Source: Microcystis aeruginosa NIES-4325
GTDB taxonomy: Bacteria; Cyanobacteriota; Cyanobacteriia; Cyanobacteriales; Microcystaceae
Direction of reading: 5' to 3'
Assembly: GCF_008974145.1 (NCBI RefSeq)
Contig: NZ_BJKP01000023.1
Coordinates: 1 to 52,441, forward strand
Length of the DNA: 52,441 nucleotides
The notes under the pieces were generated by a model, which saw only the letters and a list, made by a program, of their open reading frames with translations, did not search any database and was not told the DNA's origin. This document shows positions 18,045 through 27,296 of the stretch, piece after piece (position 1 is the first letter of the stretch; each line of letters opens with the position of its first letter). Made by a program: the position numbers and the translations under genes.

Positions 18045-20423
18045 TTAATCGATTTCAATCATATTACTTATTTGCTCTTGGGTGGCAGAGCCGTCAAGTA
18101 ACTGTTCAAAGAATTGATTTAGCGACACGTCAATATTAGCTTTTCTGGATCGAATTGGATTTGGCACTAATTGCTCGCATAGTTGTTTAGATTGAGCATA
18201 CGCAGGAGAACCTTGCTCAACAAAGTGAGGATCAATTTCACGAAAAGTAAGTAGATAAATTAGAGAAATTAGTGCATCTCTTAGATAATTGTGATCTCTA
18301 GAAACATTTAATGTAAGGCAATGGGTTAGTATCTCTGTGAAGTGCTGACTAAAAACTTCGAGCGATAAGCAATCACTCTCAGGGTTTGCATACCACAATA
18401 GTATCCTTGCGTATCCCCAAATGTAATCATCTACTTTATAAAACTCTTTTTTATGATATTTAGATTTTATATTAAATAAATACCAAAAAGCTTTTCTTCT
18501 TTGATTAGTACATGACATTCTAGCAATATTGTGTAGGTGAATACTATAGATATTGCGAATATTTTTTAGTAGTAAATTTCCATAATAAATTTGATCTGGA
18601 TAATACAGAAAATCTAGATTTAGACAATTTGAAAACGCAAAACTTTTTCCTAAAATCTGAAATATGTTTTTATAAATATCTCTATAATTAGATTTTATAT
18701 TTTCCAGAAACTCGTTTATTCTCTTGTCAATTTTTTCATAATTTTTGGTAAAATTTTCTAGATTCTGATTTTTATCTTTGTCATCTATTACATACACCTC
18801 TAATCCATTGTTGCTTTCGTTCTCAATATTGCTATAGTTATTAATAAGATTTAGAAAAGAGCGAGTAACCGAAATTAGAGAATCAATATTATTTTGGCTT
18901 GCTGTATCTGTAATATATTCATTTATTGTTCGAGTAAAATCTGATAAAGTTATTGGAATTTGAATATCCTGTGTTTTAAGAATATTAATGAATCTTTGTG
19001 ATTTGTTGTTGCGAAATGTCAGAATTGCTTGTATTGAAATAAAGCCTAATGTATCTGAGATTGCGAGTTCTTCACGGTCAATTAATTTAGAATCAAGTAT
19101 CCGATCATAATTATCTAATATTTCTAACTTGGGCATAAGACCTGGCTTAAGACGAAAGCGAATTTTTATGTCTAGGTTAGGAGTCTGATCAAGGTATTGA
19201 TTTTCAATTTTGTAAATCTGCTCTACACCTGTTTCGTTATCTAAAAACGGCTCGTCATTAATCCGAAATGGTAGAGTTACATCCTTAGTTCTTAGTGGGA
19301 AATTCTCTTCTAATTTTCCATCTTTTAGGTATTGACCATATATAGTAGCTTCTTGTTCTCCTTCATAACAAATTTTATCTGGCAAGCTGATTTCAATCTC
19401 TTTACCTTCTCTTTTCACAAAGAAGCTAATGCGATCTAATTGTTGTCCATATAATGCGAAGTTATTCCCTAGCTTTCGTTGCCAGATTTTGGAGAAATTA
19501 TTTACACTAAGATCTAAAACCAGTAAGTTTTCGTGAAATTGTTGCTCTAATACTCTTTTAACGCTTGGCAGTTTCGCATAACTACTGAGTAAAACAATGT
19601 GATAGTTTTGGTTTTCACTGATAACTTTATTTAGATCGTCGATAGGACAGTGGCGATAAATTATACCCTCAAGATTTGTTCGAGATAAATTATAGGAATA
19701 GAAACGATGATTAATTTCTATAATCAAAGAAATATACTCGGAAGAACTAAATTCAATAACTTTATTTTGGAAAAGATTAATTTTTTTAATGTAATTACAA
19801 ACTTCTAAAAGGTTATTTGGATCAAGTTTTAAGTCTTGGACAATTTTATTGGCGATCTCTAAACAAATCGAATTGTATATTTTCTCGTAAGACTGAGATA
19901 ATTTGAGAGCATCATATTTTTTAAGCGATCGCGTATCAATAATCGGAATAGGATAGGGAGCGTTACCGTAATTTTGAAATGTGAGGGGAGTAATTTGGGA
20001 TGGGGTAAAGCTATCGAGATCGTAAATAACTAATGGTTTATCTGAGTGAGTAAATTGCTGTAGTTGTTCTACATAACTCCAGTAGCGATAGACATTGGCA
20101 TAGATATAACGGGATTGTAGCGATCGCAAAACCAGTGAATTTGCTTCTCTAACAATAAATATTTGCTCTGAGGAATTATCGGGCAATGTTAGACCGATAT
20201 TTTGTTGTGGTAATTGACTCTTGCGCGGGGTGAGGGTTTTGGGTTGAGCGATCGTGATTGCAGGAATTGGTAAAAATGACTGAGATTGGTGACGGTTACA
20301 AAAATCTCGATATGCTAAAGGCAAACCGTTTGGATTGGGAATTAACTTTGCGGGATCTTCTACAAATAAATGAGCGTATTGGCAGCATTCAATATAGGAT
20401 TCTAGATTGATTAATTTAGTCAC
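18045..20423 (-). CDS. Uncharacterised 792-residue protein, possibly a degenerate Hsp70/actin-fold protein
   Basis: I do not recognise a named family. Several segments fall in the order seen in an Hsp70 nucleotide-binding domain. LVIYDLDSFTPSQITPL near residue 130 sits where Hsp70 has the DLGGGT phosphate-2 loop. LSRTNLEGIIYR near 250 matches the ITRxxFE segment. HIVLLSSYAKLPSVKRVLEQ near 275-295 matches the VLVGGSTRIPxVQ adenosine motif. FALYGQQL matches the AxAYGAA end. Glycines needed for ATP binding are replaced and no N-terminal DxGTT is seen. A beta-rich part (about 330-450) and a helical C-terminus follow. The start is GTG 20423, overlapping the PLD gene by 8 nt; it is the last gene of the five-gene operon. 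Confidence 0.75.
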   Translation of the reverse strand: MTKLINLESYIECCQYAHLFVEDPAKLIPNPNGLPLAYRDFCNRHQSQSFLPIPAITIAQPKTLTPRKSQLPQQNIGLTLPDNSSEQIFIVREANSLVLRSLQSRYIYANVYRYWSYVEQLQQFTHSDKPLVIYDLDSFTPSQITPLTFQNYGNAPYPIPIIDTRSLKKYDALKLSQSYEKIYNSICLEIANKIVQDLKLDPNNLLEVCNYIKKINLFQNKVIEFSSSEYISLIIEINHRFYSYNLSRTNLEGIIYRHCPIDDLNKVISENQNYHIVLLSSYAKLPSVKRVLEQQFHENLLVLDLSVNNFSKIWQRKLGNNFALYGQQLDRISFFVKREGKEIEISLPDKICYEGEQEATIYGQYLKDGKLEENFPLRTKDVTLPFRINDEPFLDNETGVEQIYKIENQYLDQTPNLDIKIRFRLKPGLMPKLEILDNYDRILDSKLIDREELAISDTLGFISIQAILTFRNNKSQRFINILKTQDIQIPITLSDFTRTINEYITDTASQNNIDSLISVTRSFLNLINNYSNIENESNNGLEVYVIDDKDKNQNLENFTKNYEKIDKRINEFLENIKSNYRDIYKNIFQILGKSFAFSNCLNLDFLYYPDQIYYGNLLLKNIRNIYSIHLHNIARMSCTNQRRKAFWYLFNIKSKYHKKEFYKVDDYIWGYARILLWYANPESDCLSLEVFSQHFTEILTHCLTLNVSRDHNYLRDALISLIYLLTFREIDPHFVEQGSPAYAQSKQLCEQLVPNPIRSRKANIDVSLNQFFEQLLDGSATQEQISNMIEID

Positions 20424-22101
20424 GGTTTGAGCGTAGGTTTTGAGTTTGTTGAGTAATCAGTCTAATTTCTTGAGGATCGGTGGTTCTGTAGGTCAAATCC
20501 AGTAATGGATTGGGGCTAAAAGCAAAATCTTGAGAGCCAAGATAAGCCACTTGAGAGCCAATTATAATGATTTTGGCATGAAGATTAAGGATTCGTCGCC
20601 TAGTTTGTAAGTTTGTAGCATCGTAATTTCCGTAAAAAATGCGATTGCGAGGGTTAGTGAGCAAATTAAGTTGTGGTGGTAGCGGTTGAAAGTTTCTTGT
20701 GTATATCTGAATTTCTTGCCCAGCAAAATTCTGGAGTGAAAGTAATAGATCTTGTTTGAAAGCATGGTGATCGAGAAAGCGATCACTCTGAGGGGGCAAT
20801 CCGCTAATTTTTTCAAGACTTTCGTTACAAAAGCCATTAGGTGAAGGTATAGATTGAGATGTGGTTTGGTGCGTCCATAGGTAGCGGAAATATTCAACGA
20901 GAAACTGATGTTCTGATGTATTCTGCCATAGCATTCCTGCTTCTCCGTTGCGTTCAAGACTACCTCCTGTAAGGTTACAGGAACCCAGATAAGCTGATTG
21001 TTCGCTAATGTAAGTTTTGATGTGGAAGTTACCACTTCTAAAACCTAAGCCAGCTTTTCTCAACATTGCTAAGCACTTACGCTTTTTGAGAGCGGAATTA
21101 GCGTAATCTAGATCGCTGACTCTTTGTCCATCCATATTACTATCGACTCGATCTTGCACTTCATTACTAAAATCTGTGAGAATCCAAATAGGGATTTGTT
21201 TTGATTTTTCGGCAATCATTTGTATGATCGCTTGATCTTCAAGGCGATAACTACAAATCAAGAGAAACTTTTGAGCGCTACTAATTAATTCTTCTAAAGT
21301 TTGACGATGAATACCTCTACCAATTTTTATATCTGTTTTAGCTGTGATATTCGCGATAGTTAGATCGCTAATAATTACTTGTTCAGGATATCTAGCACGA
21401 TAAGCCATGACAAGCTTTTGAACAGTTTCTGTAAGTTCATCACTAGGAAAATTATTTTCAGACTCACTGCGGAGAATATGAATAGCTCTTTGTAAAGCCT
21501 GATGCAGCTCATTAGGTTGCAGCCAAGCCGTACAATTATTAGGCAATGGAATAGCAAATAGCTCAGGATTTTTACTGCGAAGTACCAGATTTAGAGCTTT
21601 TAGTGGATGATTTTGTATGAACTGACGCAAGTTATTAATGGCTTCAGTTTGGATATTTTGGATAGTTGGATTAGATACGTTTTTGAGTGGAATTTCATAC
21701 TGATAAGTACCTTCATAACGATCACCAAAATTGCTAGGAATTTGTGGATCGTCATATTCTAGATTCTTAGCAAAATTTCTAGTTAGCTGAGTACTGACAA
21801 ATCGGTATTTAAATTGCTGTGATGTCAACTCACTGGAATTTTGTATGAACGGACGTAAAGTTTGATCGGCAAGTAAAGGTACTCGCCCTGATGTTTGCTC
21901 CATCAGATGAGTAACAGCATTAACGGGTAAGAAATTGAGTCCAAAAGATTGGTGAACTGCGGGTAAGTGATAGCGTTTTTGGTCGGTAGCGATCGCCCGA
22001 AAATCTGTCAATAGATTGGCTAATGATGTTTGAGCAACTGTGCGCCCATCATCAGCGAGACGTTCGTAATAACCTGTAACTTCCCAAAAGATTTGCATCA
22101 T
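20416..22101 (-). CDS. Phospholipase D-fold protein (probable nuclease component)
   Basis: The 561-residue protein has an N-terminal region of about 260 residues that I cannot assign, then two PLD (HKD) half-sites. The first, near residue 358, reads HIKTYISE with GSCNLTGGS after it. The second, near 505, reads LHAKIIIIGSQ with LGSQDFA. His and Lys are present in both, but the Asp of HxKxxxxD is Glu in the first and Gly in the second. PLD-fold proteins in defence loci are usually nucleases; activity here is uncertain. ATG 22101 follows the helicase stop with no gap, and AGGAGGG inside the helicase end is a strong ribosome binding site. Confidence 0.85.
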   Translation of the reverse strand: MMQIFWEVTGYYERLADDGRTVAQTSLANLLTDFRAIATDQKRYHLPAVHQSFGLNFLPVNAVTHLMEQTSGRVPLLADQTLRPFIQNSSELTSQQFKYRFVSTQLTRNFAKNLEYDDPQIPSNFGDRYEGTYQYEIPLKNVSNPTIQNIQTEAINNLRQFIQNHPLKALNLVLRSKNPELFAIPLPNNCTAWLQPNELHQALQRAIHILRSESENNFPSDELTETVQKLVMAYRARYPEQVIISDLTIANITAKTDIKIGRGIHRQTLEELISSAQKFLLICSYRLEDQAIIQMIAEKSKQIPIWILTDFSNEVQDRVDSNMDGQRVSDLDYANSALKKRKCLAMLRKAGLGFRSGNFHIKTYISEQSAYLGSCNLTGGSLERNGEAGMLWQNTSEHQFLVEYFRYLWTHQTTSQSIPSPNGFCNESLEKISGLPPQSDRFLDHHAFKQDLLLSLQNFAGQEIQIYTRNFQPLPPQLNLLTNPRNRIFYGNYDATNLQTRRRILNLHAKIIIIGSQVAYLGSQDFAFSPNPLLDLTYRTTDPQEIRLITQQTQNLRSNRD

Positions 22102-23517
22102 TTAACCCTCCTCAATTGCAATATCTCGTACAAAGTGGAAATCAGAGCCTAGAGCATCAAAGGTATTTTGATAATATTCCCAATCACCAATTATGGTAAT
22201 TTTATCCCTAGCTCTCGTTAAAGCTAAACGGATATCTGTTAAATTAGGCTGGCTCGATTCAGATTTATCACAAACAATCCATAAAGTTTGACATTCTTTT
22301 CCTGTCCAATCTTGAACAGTGCTAATAGTCGAGTTGGACAAATAGGGGATTTGTTGTAGGCGATCGCGTAGCTCTGATGAAAAAGTGAGAACACTAGACT
22401 GTTGATCAGGAAAGCTTTCTAGGGATTGCTGTAATAATTTAGGGATTTGTTCAGCAGTTTTGATATTGAGCCAATTTAAACGATGTTCTCCTTGAGATAG
22501 TGGACTGTGCTTGTGACTAGATGGTGTATAAGGCGTTGGTTGCATTGGATATAATGCGGGGAAAATCTTATGAGCTAAATCGGGATGAAGTCGATGATTT
22601 TCGGCCAGTTGTAACCGATAGGCGGGGGATAGATTTTGAAATAGTCTGCTGAATAGATTTATGGTTTCTGTTAATTCTCCAAGTAATAGAATTTTCTTAG
22701 CGCGGGTAGCGATCGCTTGCAATGTTGAGTCATTAAGATAGTGACTATCTTCAACAATGACTAAATCAAAAGTTCGCTCTCCTAAAATCGCTAATTGATT
22801 GCTCAGACATAATATCGGTGCTTTGATATGAGGTAAAGCCGCATCAAGGATTTGCTCAATGGCATGATCCGAAAGCGTTGTATAGTCTTGATGCAGACGC
22901 TCTCTTTGTTCCAATAAAGTTTCTGATTTGCTTAGTCGATAGACTAAAAGCTCTTGCCGTTTTGGATGAATATTAGGAAATATTTCGGCGACTGCTTGGG
23001 TTAGTTGTTGGATTTTTGCTAATGAATCTTCTTCACGAAGTAACCTTAGCCAAAATTGACGATTGCGCTTTATTTGTAATTCTTCAAAGAGCGAATCTTC
23101 TAGCCAATGGGGAGGTAAAAAATCTAGTTTTGGTTCAGCGACTTGTTGCCTGAGCCATGTCTTCACATTTTGCCGATAGTCGCGATCGCTGGTAATTTGT
23201 AAAGGTGGTAAAGGAAGGTTTTCGTAACGATTGAAAGTACTGGCAAAGGGAACAACAACTAAAGTAGATCGTTGATGGGCGATCGCAGTTTCCAGAGATG
23301 CTAATGCAATTTCCGTTTTGCCACTGGCGGGTGTACCTGCGATCGCTACTAGAGGAGCATTAGACAAGGCAAGTTCTACTGCTTCTCTTTGTTTTTTACG
23401 AAAGGGAAAAGAACTCATAGAATCAGGTAGATTTAATTCAGCGCGTTCTCGAATAAATCTACTTGGCTCACTCAGTACAGTTTCGATTACTTGAAGGACT
23501 AAACTCATGTTATCCAT
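22102..23517 (-). CDS. UPF1-like superfamily 1 helicase
   Basis: The 471-residue protein has the SF1 motifs in order: Q motif FRKKQREAVELAL near 39, Walker A GTPASGKTE at 61-69, a Walker B variant FDLVIVEDSHYL near 254, motif III ILLLGE, motif IV LAENHRLHP, motif V STVQDWTGKECQTL and motif VI RLALTRARDKITIIGD near 434. The Q motif, GTPxSGKT and TVQxxxGxE pattern place it in the UPF1-like SF1B group, which includes RNA and DNA helicases. It is short for the group, with no added nuclease domain. ATG 23517 overlaps the previous gene by 13 nt; ATG 23508 would give an ATGA overlap typical of translational coupling. Confidence 0.85.
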   Translation of the reverse strand: MDNMSLVLQVIETVLSEPSRFIRERAELNLPDSMSSFPFRKKQREAVELALSNAPLVAIAGTPASGKTEIALASLETAIAHQRSTLVVVPFASTFNRYENLPLPPLQITSDRDYRQNVKTWLRQQVAEPKLDFLPPHWLEDSLFEELQIKRNRQFWLRLLREEDSLAKIQQLTQAVAEIFPNIHPKRQELLVYRLSKSETLLEQRERLHQDYTTLSDHAIEQILDAALPHIKAPILCLSNQLAILGERTFDLVIVEDSHYLNDSTLQAIATRAKKILLLGELTETINLFSRLFQNLSPAYRLQLAENHRLHPDLAHKIFPALYPMQPTPYTPSSHKHSPLSQGEHRLNWLNIKTAEQIPKLLQQSLESFPDQQSSVLTFSSELRDRLQQIPYLSNSTISTVQDWTGKECQTLWIVCDKSESSQPNLTDIRLALTRARDKITIIGDWEYYQNTFDALGSDFHFVRDIAIEEG

Positions 23518-25043
23518 CCTCGAAAAGCTTCACAGAAATGATTAGTTAAAAATGTCATTCCTTCTTCAAGATTTTCATCAATAGGATTGGGTAATTTCCA
23601 TATTTTTATCTGACTATTGCTTGCCGCTGTATCATTAATTACAGAAAGATTTTCATATAGATAAAGGCAAATTACCTCCTGTTGATCCTGTGCCATTGAT
23701 TTTAAAATTGCATTGCTTGGCTTATACCAAAAAATCCAGATTGGCAATGGCAATTCATAGTGCTTTGGTCTTTCTAATAAATTTGTAGTAAAGAATTGCA
23801 TCTTTACTTTTAGTTCTAAATCCCCTGACTTGGGGTTAGTCGGGTGAATAATTTCAAAAGTAAAAGCTGCCGTTTGTAATATGCAATCAATGATTAGTGG
23901 TAAATCCATCAATAAATAGCGACCATAGTTTGGCACACCTGAAACATTTACCGCTGCAGTAGGACGAATATAACTTCCCTCAATATTTAACAGCGCCGCA
24001 ACTAATAGAACTGTTACCACATCTACTAACAGTCCTTGACGGAAGCCCCAAATATTTTCTTTTTCACTTCGCCGCTTTAAATAATCGAGATAGGCTTGAT
24101 AGAAGCTGCGATAGATGGGATTTTGTTGTAAGACATAGTTAGGTTTGATCGCGAAAACATCGGTACGGGGAATAGTTTGTACGCTTGGCTCTTGACGAAA
24201 GCGATCAATAGCTCTTTCTAAACGTTCAGCCTCTCCTATTCCTTTATATTCTCCACATTCGCGATGTAATAGACTGCAAAAACCTTTAAGAAAGCGATTT
24301 TCGGGGGTATTAAAGTTTTGATAGCGCTGAATCCCCATTAGTTCCTGTCTTGCGCCTGCCTTTTCGATCGCATCATGTCCAGGACGACGGACATAATCTC
24401 TTAAACAGTAAGCATCCATTTCCTGAATGCGTCCGAGGGGGATCATTTCTGCTTTGCGATTGAGTTGCGATCGCAATTTTGGCGCAATTATTTCTAATTT
24501 ATGACGTAGTTCATAGCGGCGGTTGAGAGCAAGCACTAACGGTAATTGTGCATCTTCTTGACTTAAATCAAGTAAAAGCTGAGGAATATTAATTAAAAAG
24601 CATGGGTATTGTGAACTATGTTTATCCTCTCCCAACAAAGCGTCAAATAGCCCGATAAATAGAGCGATCATATCGGCTGTTATGTGATCGTATCGTTGAT
24701 CAAGCTCTTTTTTAAATTTCTCAACTTCGTTTTCATCATTACTAATTTGTGTCGCATCTAATACTTCGTCAGCTAAATTTAACTCAATTATTGCTCCTGT
24801 TTTTACCTCAATACTAAGCCTCTGAGCAATTGCCTTTTGTTGTTCCCAGTCTGTAATTTGCACCCAAGGAAAGCCAATTTCATAAATACTAGGTTGACGT
24901 TGCATCAAAAATGGATATTGTTTGGTAAGCTCTTCGTCATCTTCTAATACTAAAAAAGGACGATCTCTTCCGCGCAATTGAGGTAATCCATTTAAACAGG
25001 ACTTATCTTGCAAATAGTCGGTGAGGTTAGCGTAGATTAACAT
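23505..25043 (-). CDS. McrC-like/DUF2357 family protein
   Basis: The roughly 512-residue protein has the DUF2357 hallmark LGRIQEMDAYCLRDYVRRP followed by EKAGARQELMGIQRYQNFNT and PENRFLKGF near residues 200-260, as in COG1700-type partners of McrB-like ATPases. The C-terminal part is expected to hold a PD-(D/E)xK fold; IIDCILQTAAFTFEI and DLELKVKM could supply Asp and ELK, but this is weak. In type IV restriction the McrC-type subunit is the nuclease driven by McrB. ATG 25043 is preferred because AAGG precedes it; an in-frame ATG at 25121 would overlap the upstream gene by 31 nt. It is the second gene of the operon. Confidence 0.8.
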   Translation of the reverse strand: MLIYANLTDYLQDKSCLNGLPQLRGRDRPFLVLEDDEELTKQYPFLMQRQPSIYEIGFPWVQITDWEQQKAIAQRLSIEVKTGAIIELNLADEVLDATQISNDENEVEKFKKELDQRYDHITADMIALFIGLFDALLGEDKHSSQYPCFLINIPQLLLDLSQEDAQLPLVLALNRRYELRHKLEIIAPKLRSQLNRKAEMIPLGRIQEMDAYCLRDYVRRPGHDAIEKAGARQELMGIQRYQNFNTPENRFLKGFCSLLHRECGEYKGIGEAERLERAIDRFRQEPSVQTIPRTDVFAIKPNYVLQQNPIYRSFYQAYLDYLKRRSEKENIWGFRQGLLVDVVTVLLVAALLNIEGSYIRPTAAVNVSGVPNYGRYLLMDLPLIIDCILQTAAFTFEIIHPTNPKSGDLELKVKMQFFTTNLLERPKHYELPLPIWIFWYKPSNAILKSMAQDQQEVICLYLYENLSVINDTAASNSQIKIWKLPNPIDENLEEGMTFLTNHFCEAFRGWIT

Positions 25044-25090
25044 TGGCTGATTACCTTGATTGTTGTAAATTGATGTTTGTAAATTCAACC

Positions 25091-27166
25091 TCAATCTTGG
25101 GGATACACCATACCTTTCCATTGGAATTGTCCATACTGCCCCTCACGCGCTTTCTTAAAAGCTTGATTGAGTGGCTCATCATTAAGTTGCGACAGTAGAG
25201 ATTCCATCTTATCCAATGCTTCTTTCACATTTTTTTCTTCAACCATTACCCCGCGCAGTTTGGGTAAAAGCTTCTGACCAAATTGATCGGCGATCGCCTG
25301 ATTACGAATCACCTCATCGCGATCGGGATTGGGATAATTACAAACATATTTGGTAAATGCCTGAAACACCCGATGGGCAAAAGGACGACCCAATGATTCC
25401 ATAATGTCATTGGCTTCATCTACATAGTGTTTAACTTTTTTGGCTAAATCAGGGCTTGGCTCTTTTGTCCATCCCTGAAAAGCATCCCAAGATACATAGG
25501 TAGGTATTGGAGGACTTGTTTGCTTATGCCCACACAATTGCAAATCAGGTGGACGACCAAAGGTAAGAATATTGGCTCGATCTAGCACTTTATCGGAAAG
25601 CGATTGGGTAGTCTCATCTTCATTCATTGTGCCAACAAATAAAAATTCATTAGGAATAAGAACTTGCTTTTGTTCATCTTTTAGCTTTAAACTGCCTGCT
25701 TCCAAGTCTAGGTATGTTTTCTTACTTCTTCTAGTTTCCAACTTAGAAAGGAAATCACTGAAATAGTATTCCACTCTTGCAAGGTTCATTTCATCAAGCA
25801 AAACCATAACTATTCTTCCCTTAAGATTAGATTGATGCTGATGTTGATATAAATAACGCATCAAATCTGTAGGTTTATACTTTTTCTCAACGTAATTGTA
25901 AAAACCTTGTAAGTCTTGTGGAGAATCCCATCGAGGTTGTACAGGTAACATTACCAATGGCGCACCGATAAAATTAGCATAGGCTTGGGGAAGCTCGCTT
26001 TTACCTGTACCACTAATGCCAGCTAAAATTACTAAGGCTGAAATATCCTGTACTTTTAATGATGTATGGAAAGCTTTGACTGTACGTTCAGAGAAAATTA
26101 AACCCTTGCCATTCAAATATTGTCTAAAGAGTGTTAAAAATTCTGTCTCACTAGCAAAGAGTCTAGGCTGATTTGCAGCAAGTTCAATAGGCGTTTCTAG
26201 TGCTTGAAATGCCTGTTTAAAACCATTTTCAATTTCCTCAAGATCGCCTTTAGCTTCACGAATTTTCTTCTGAAATTCTTTTAACTCATTTTCTTTGGAC
26301 AAGATCTGCCCATCTAACAAGCTTTTCTCAGAATTTAATTGCTCAAGCTGACGTTTTAAACTGCCTAATTCCGAACGTTTAGTACGCAAGTCTGCATCTA
26401 AATTTTCGATCTGTACCCGCAGTCCATCAACCTGCTGCGCCTTTGTCTCCATCGTGCCGATTTCTGACAAAATGCGATCGCGCTCTTGTTCAAGCCGAGG
26501 AATTTCTGCATGTAAATGCTGCTGTTTAGTTTCTAGATTTTGAGCATCTTTACGCAGAGCATCATAGGTGCTACGGAAAAGTTCTAACTCTGCCGCTTGC
26601 TGATTGAGTTCGTGTAATCGTTCAGTCAGTCCTCTGACCTCTTCTTGCTTCTGCGAAAACTGCGAAGTCACCTCTTGCAAACCATCCCGTTGCTTTTCCC
26701 GTTCCGCAATCTGATCAATGATCGCCTGTAAACGCCCTTTATTTTCATTGATCTGTGTTTTTAATTCACCAATTTTCTGCTGACGTTGTTCCAACTCTTC
26801 TAGATTAGGGGGATTTTGCTGAACTAGCCTCACCCTTTCTTGTAAATCTTCTTCCTGTTGTTGAAGTTCGCTGACGTTTTGTCGCAATAATTCTCGTTGC
26901 CGTTGCAAATATTCTAGCTCTGCCCCAAAAGGTAAAGCTCGTTTTTGTCTTTCAATATCTTGCTTTAGCCGATCGCGTTCCTGTTCAAGCTTACCTTGTT
27001 TACTAGACTGTGACTGTATCAGCAAAGCAGATGTCGCAAAACCACTTGCCCCAGTTGCGATCGCTGCCACACCAGACTGAAGCCCCGAACCCCCAGATGC
27101 AATCACGACACCGCCAACAACAACGCCCGCAGCGATCGAAGGAATATGAAATAACAATAAATTCAC
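25091..27166 (-). CDS. McrB-like AAA+ protein with membrane anchor and long coiled coil
   Basis: The 691-residue protein has two Gly/Ala-rich hydrophobic segments at about residues 7-23 and 34-50, then about 270 residues of near-continuous coiled coil (55-325), then an AAA+ domain of McrB type. Walker A is GISGTGKS near 381, Walker B LLDEMNLARVEYYFSDFLS near 456, and the McrB signature appears as GTMNEDETTQSLSDKVLDRA near 512. McrB proteins are GTP-driven motors that switch on a McrC nuclease; GTP versus ATP use here is unknown. GTG 27166 is the only plausible start. It is the first gene of the five-gene operon and is divergent from nnr, with a 130-bp shared upstream region. Confidence 0.88.
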   Translation of the reverse strand: MNLLLFHIPSIAAGVVVGGVVIASGGSGLQSGVAAIATGASGFATSALLIQSQSSKQGKLEQERDRLKQDIERQKRALPFGAELEYLQRQRELLRQNVSELQQQEEDLQERVRLVQQNPPNLEELEQRQQKIGELKTQINENKGRLQAIIDQIAEREKQRDGLQEVTSQFSQKQEEVRGLTERLHELNQQAAELELFRSTYDALRKDAQNLETKQQHLHAEIPRLEQERDRILSEIGTMETKAQQVDGLRVQIENLDADLRTKRSELGSLKRQLEQLNSEKSLLDGQILSKENELKEFQKKIREAKGDLEEIENGFKQAFQALETPIELAANQPRLFASETEFLTLFRQYLNGKGLIFSERTVKAFHTSLKVQDISALVILAGISGTGKSELPQAYANFIGAPLVMLPVQPRWDSPQDLQGFYNYVEKKYKPTDLMRYLYQHQHQSNLKGRIVMVLLDEMNLARVEYYFSDFLSKLETRRSKKTYLDLEAGSLKLKDEQKQVLIPNEFLFVGTMNEDETTQSLSDKVLDRANILTFGRPPDLQLCGHKQTSPPIPTYVSWDAFQGWTKEPSPDLAKKVKHYVDEANDIMESLGRPFAHRVFQAFTKYVCNYPNPDRDEVIRNQAIADQFGQKLLPKLRGVMVEEKNVKEALDKMESLLSQLNDEPLNQAFKKAREGQYGQFQWKGMVYPQD

Positions 27167-27296
27167 AGATATTACTGATATTTTTTCTGAAACTAATTGT
27201 ACGATAGACTTGTTGCAAAATAAGAAAAAACGGCTAATTGGGAATTTTTCGGCAAAAAAGTTATCTAGACCTGTTAACAGGCAATTTATCCCTCGA
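27167..27296. promoter_or_regulatory. Divergent upstream region of the defence-like operon and nnr
   Basis: This AT-rich stretch lies between GTG 27166 on the minus strand and ATG 27297 on the plus strand and must hold promoters for both units. TTGCAACAAG on the minus strand (about 27217) is a possible -35 region but lacks a well-spaced -10 box. No operator palindrome was found, so control of the operon is unknown. Confidence 0.35.
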
